DNA of 50,071 bases from Lingula anatina (lineage: Eukaryota > Brachiopoda > Lingulata > Lingulida > Lingulidae), in contig NW_019775768.1 of assembly GCF_001039355.2 (NCBI RefSeq), positions 126,001 to 176,071 of the forward strand. Direction: 5' to 3'. The notes under the pieces were generated by a model. The model made no database searches. It was not told where the DNA came from and worked only from the letters and a program-made list of their open reading frames with translations. This document shows, piece by piece, positions 47,376-50,071 of the stretch (its first letter is position 1; each line of letters starts with the position of its first letter). The position numbers and the translations under genes were made by a program.

Positions 47376-47815
47376 CGGTGTAACAGTAATCCAAGTCCGA
47401 AGGACCTCGGTTCCTGGTAATGGTTGTCTGTAGGACTAACATTACTTGGGAATAGTAGTCCTACAGGGACTTAGGTTCCTGGCTCATAATTAGATTAGGT
47501 AGGACTTGTATTACTGTCGGACTTTTATTCCTGTTACATTATATCTTTAAAACTAGTATGTCTCTATTTATTCATGTCATTTCTTGGTGTAAACTATATA
47601 GGACATGCGTTACTAAAATGTTAGGAACGCACGTCCCATGGGGACGTGCATTACTACACGTAGGACTTGCTTTTCTTGGGAGCCTTCGTCCTACGGACAT
47701 TGTATCCTAGTAACGTATGTCCTAGGACTTCCATTCCTAGCAATGCATGCCCTAGGACTTGCATTCCCAGGACTTAGTGTCCGGGTGAACTTGCGTTACT
47801 AGGACGTGCACTCCT
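47376..47815. repeat. Degenerate mixed-orientation array of a TAGGACTTGCATTCC motif
   Basis: About 440 bases contain more than a dozen variants of TAGGAC(T/A)TGC(A/G)TT(A/C)C. Examples are at 47431, 47500, 47600 and 47661, and several lie at 47720-47815. Some units are reversed, for instance TAGTAACGTATGTCCTA at 47708-47724. Spacing is irregular, and neighbouring reversed units make short palindromes such as ACGTCCCATGGGGACGT. Confidence 0.75.
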
Positions 47816-49689
47816 GCCACACCGGGCCCTACGCGTTTGCTGCTGCACTTCCATAAAAATGTTAAAAACTTGGCATTTCTTAAAATTTCTGAAATCTGAC
47901 AAAAGCCTATATAGGTCAACCGATGTACCTCGAATGATTCCTACTGTCTTTTGTTTAAAAAAATGGCCTTCAATTTTACGTGATAGACAATCATACATGT
48001 ATAAAAGATGGGTACTTAAACTGCCGGCAAGTTAACCCTCATACACATTGAATAATTTTTGAGGAACATTTCCAGCGCTGGAGTCAATGCTAGGTAAACT
48101 CTGAATGGAGTTGGTCAAGGGAAATAATTGTAAAAGCACATATTTGTCGTAATTGTTCAAAAAGGAGATATGACATGAAAACGCTGCATTTTTCAATTCT
48201 ATAAACAGTTTGGTCATCTCAATACTACAATTGCACTTCACTAAATGTCACCGTATCAATTACCCAGAAAGCATATTGGCCGGGCAGCAAACTACTTTAT
48301 TCTCTTGCACTTTCTTATGCTTCATGCTAACATTTCCATATATGTTTGATAATTAAATTATTCATAAATCACATATAAAGCAATATTTGAACAGATATCA
48401 ATGAATAGCTCAAAACCAGTCTCTTTGCCAACCTTGATAATTTTGACAAAAATATATATAGCGATGTCAGCTAACATTTGCTTCATTGTTATAAGTTTCC
48501 ATTTTTGTGTCATTGCATAGCCAGATGCTGTTTTCGATGTCTGTGTTTTGGCAACACTCCTTGAAAGACGAGACATTTATTACATTTATTTTCTAATTGT
48601 TGTATTTCTATGGCAACGGTACTGATGATCAGACAATGGTGAACCGAAAAATCTAAGGGCCTTTGCCAACATGACCGCGTTTAGTTAAGGGGACAGGCAA
48701 AACGTTGCGCGAAAATAAATACAACTACAAAATACAACCAAAATATCGCTGCACCTAAAGAACTCCTACATTGGCAGTTCTACTGCTAGCTGATGTAATA
48801 TATGGCAAGATTAGATTATCCCGAATTAAAGATAACGTGTATGACAGATGCTTTGTCCGCGCGCTATATAATCAATCATACTTGACGTTTCAAAAGCACG
48901 TAACAGGACAAAAAGGAAATTTCGGATAATTAGCTGATGATAACTTATCAGTCAATAACATTCCATGCTTCCGGGGATATGTTTTATGCGTTAAGTGAAC
49001 TAATGTTTTGCTGTATCATTTTGGCGACACCCACTGGCTTAGCAAATACGAAAAATTTTCAATCCATCTTAATAATTAAGAGTGTTTCGAATTGCATCTG
49101 CTGTCTCTTGGTGATTTGTCAGTCTTGTCAGTCAGTCACATACATAAATTTACAGTGGGTATTCAGTACTAACAGTATTTACAGAGAAGAGTGTACATTA
49201 AAGTACATTGCAGTAGAGAAGCCAGAATGCTAGCTGTATTGGAAAACTCGAAAGGCAAATTCCAACAGAAGTAAGCAGAGCCAACGAAACAAACAAATAA
49301 AAAATTAAAAAACCAATATCGATAAATAAATAAATTAATTAATTAATTAATCAATTAAAAAAATTAAACCGGTATGAATTATTAAATAAATAAATAAATA
49401 AATTGATTAATAAATAACCAAACAAACAAATAATATACCAGAGGAACATATACTTTTGGGAGATAAAAAGATTACGCGAATGAGGTTCGCGGTGAACCTT
49501 AGCAAGCTAGCGCGACCACGCTGTACAAAATCGAGCTGTGATATCACACTGGTGCCAAAATAATCTATGCAGTTGTATGTGCTGATATTTCTTTGTGATA
49601 TTTATCGAGCATATAATAATAATAATTTACAAAATGATGTAGTGTGAACGTGTCTCTTGTTTAATTCTACCATCATTTTTGCTTTTCAG
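47816..49689. other. Sequence upstream of the GPCR coding exon
   Basis: No coding exon is supported. The 5' UTR exon or exons and promoter of the GPCR may lie here or further upstream, because its coding exon opens at an acceptor. An A/T tetranucleotide-rich tract occupies about 49296-49434 (AAAT, AATT and AAAC units). Confidence 0.45.
49296..49434. repeat. AAAT/AATT low-complexity tract
   Basis: Irregular AAAT, TTAA and AAAC tetranucleotides over about 140 bases, with no coding sequence. Confidence 0.85.
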
Positions 49690-49709
49690 AGTTCAGCGGT
49701 CATTTTGAA

Positions 49710-50071
49710 ATGAATGCAAAAGACGAAGACTTGTTCATCACCATTGACAGTATTCTACATATCCAAACAACGGGGGCGCCCAGGGTGATGGGAAACAAGG
49801 CTACGACAGCTGGCTGGCAGCCTGAACCTGAAACCATTCCCCATCTGCAATCCACACCTCCACCGGTGGACATGAGCAACGAGACCGTCGTCGCCTACAC
49901 CAACCATTCCAATGTCCGGTTTATGTCCAGTGCCGGGGGCTGTGACGCTCCAAGCAGTCTGGATGTGCAGTTTTTGTGTCTGGCTTTCCTGGCGGAATAT
50001 CACTCCATCCTGGTTATGGCTCCCTTGGGAATGGTGTGTAACATCCTGGCCTTGGTGACGTTTTTGGCCTC
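49710..50071 (+). CDS. Class A GPCR, N-terminal part (3' partial)
   Basis: The exon begins at an acceptor (GCTTTTCAG, ending 49689), the first good ATG is at 49710, and the frame is open to the window end (120 codons). The extracellular part has N-glycosylation sites NET (about residue 57) and NHS (about 65) and a Pro-rich stretch, but no signal peptide is evident. It is followed by a hydrophobic helix containing SILVMAPLGMVCNILALVTF. A helix of this type with Gly-x-x-x-Asn (the Asn1.50 position) is the signature of TM1 in rhodopsin-like receptors, often peptide receptors. The ligand cannot be told from this fragment; the remaining helices lie past 50071. An intron in the 5' UTR is typical for such genes. 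A single-helix protein is the main alternative. Confidence 0.75.
   Translation, partial: MNAKDEDLFITIDSILHIQTTGAPRVMGNKATTAGWQPEPETIPHLQSTPPPVDMSNETVVAYTNHSNVRFMSSAGGCDAPSSLDVQFLCLAFLAEYHSILVMAPLGMVCNILALVTFLA

Noticed and set aside
1-50071. tRNA and rRNA genes
   Set aside because: I scanned for T-arm-like GGTTCGAATCC words and long GC-rich conserved blocks and saw none that fit; a covariance-model search would be decisive.

Overview
The window is animal genomic DNA, not microbial. It is AT-rich, and its genes are split into short exons with GT..AG introns. It also holds AATAAA signals, many microsatellites and poly-T tracts, and small palindromic transposons. The gene set suggests a marine invertebrate, probably a non-vertebrate deuterostome such as an echinoderm, hemichordate or amphioxus: a rho-class glutathione S-transferase, a stand-alone type II thioesterase of the OLAH kind, a LAPTM-like membrane protein and a class A GPCR. 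The frequent TAGGCCTA words made me think of sea urchin or sea star. That is an impression, not a proof, and a mollusc or brachiopod is not excluded. One ambiguous base (n, 27375) shows a draft assembly.

Layout. (1) 396-4886, plus: the last seven exons (485 residues) of a Ser- and Arg-rich protein I do not recognise, then a long 3' UTR. (2) 16124-19814, plus: a complete six-exon, 223-residue four-helix membrane protein resembling LAPTM4/5. Two weak orphan exon candidates lie upstream (9711-9728, 15571-15664). (3) 21974-25982, minus: a complete six-exon, 253-residue OLAH-like thioesterase with an intact Ser-Asp-His triad, convergent with gene 2. (4) 28145-31279 and 32287-35504, plus: two tandem six-exon GST genes of 229 residues each. 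They lie in a duplicated unit of about 4 kb. The second copy carries an antisense LINE fragment in intron 4 and a changed active-site region. (5) 36179-49689: a long gene-poor stretch with a hAT-type MITE, other dispersed repeats, an unusual degenerate GGACTTGCATT array and a few regulatory-motif clusters. (6) 49710 to the window end, plus: the first coding exon of a class A GPCR, running off the edge.

The genes do not form an operon or an evident pathway; each has its own intron and exon structure. Reading frames were checked by joining exons by hand: all five main genes keep an open frame across every proposed junction. The clearest new-looking material is the diverged GST pair and several non-autonomous repeat families, each with two recognisable copies in the window. 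I found no tRNA, rRNA, CRISPR array or complete autonomous transposon.
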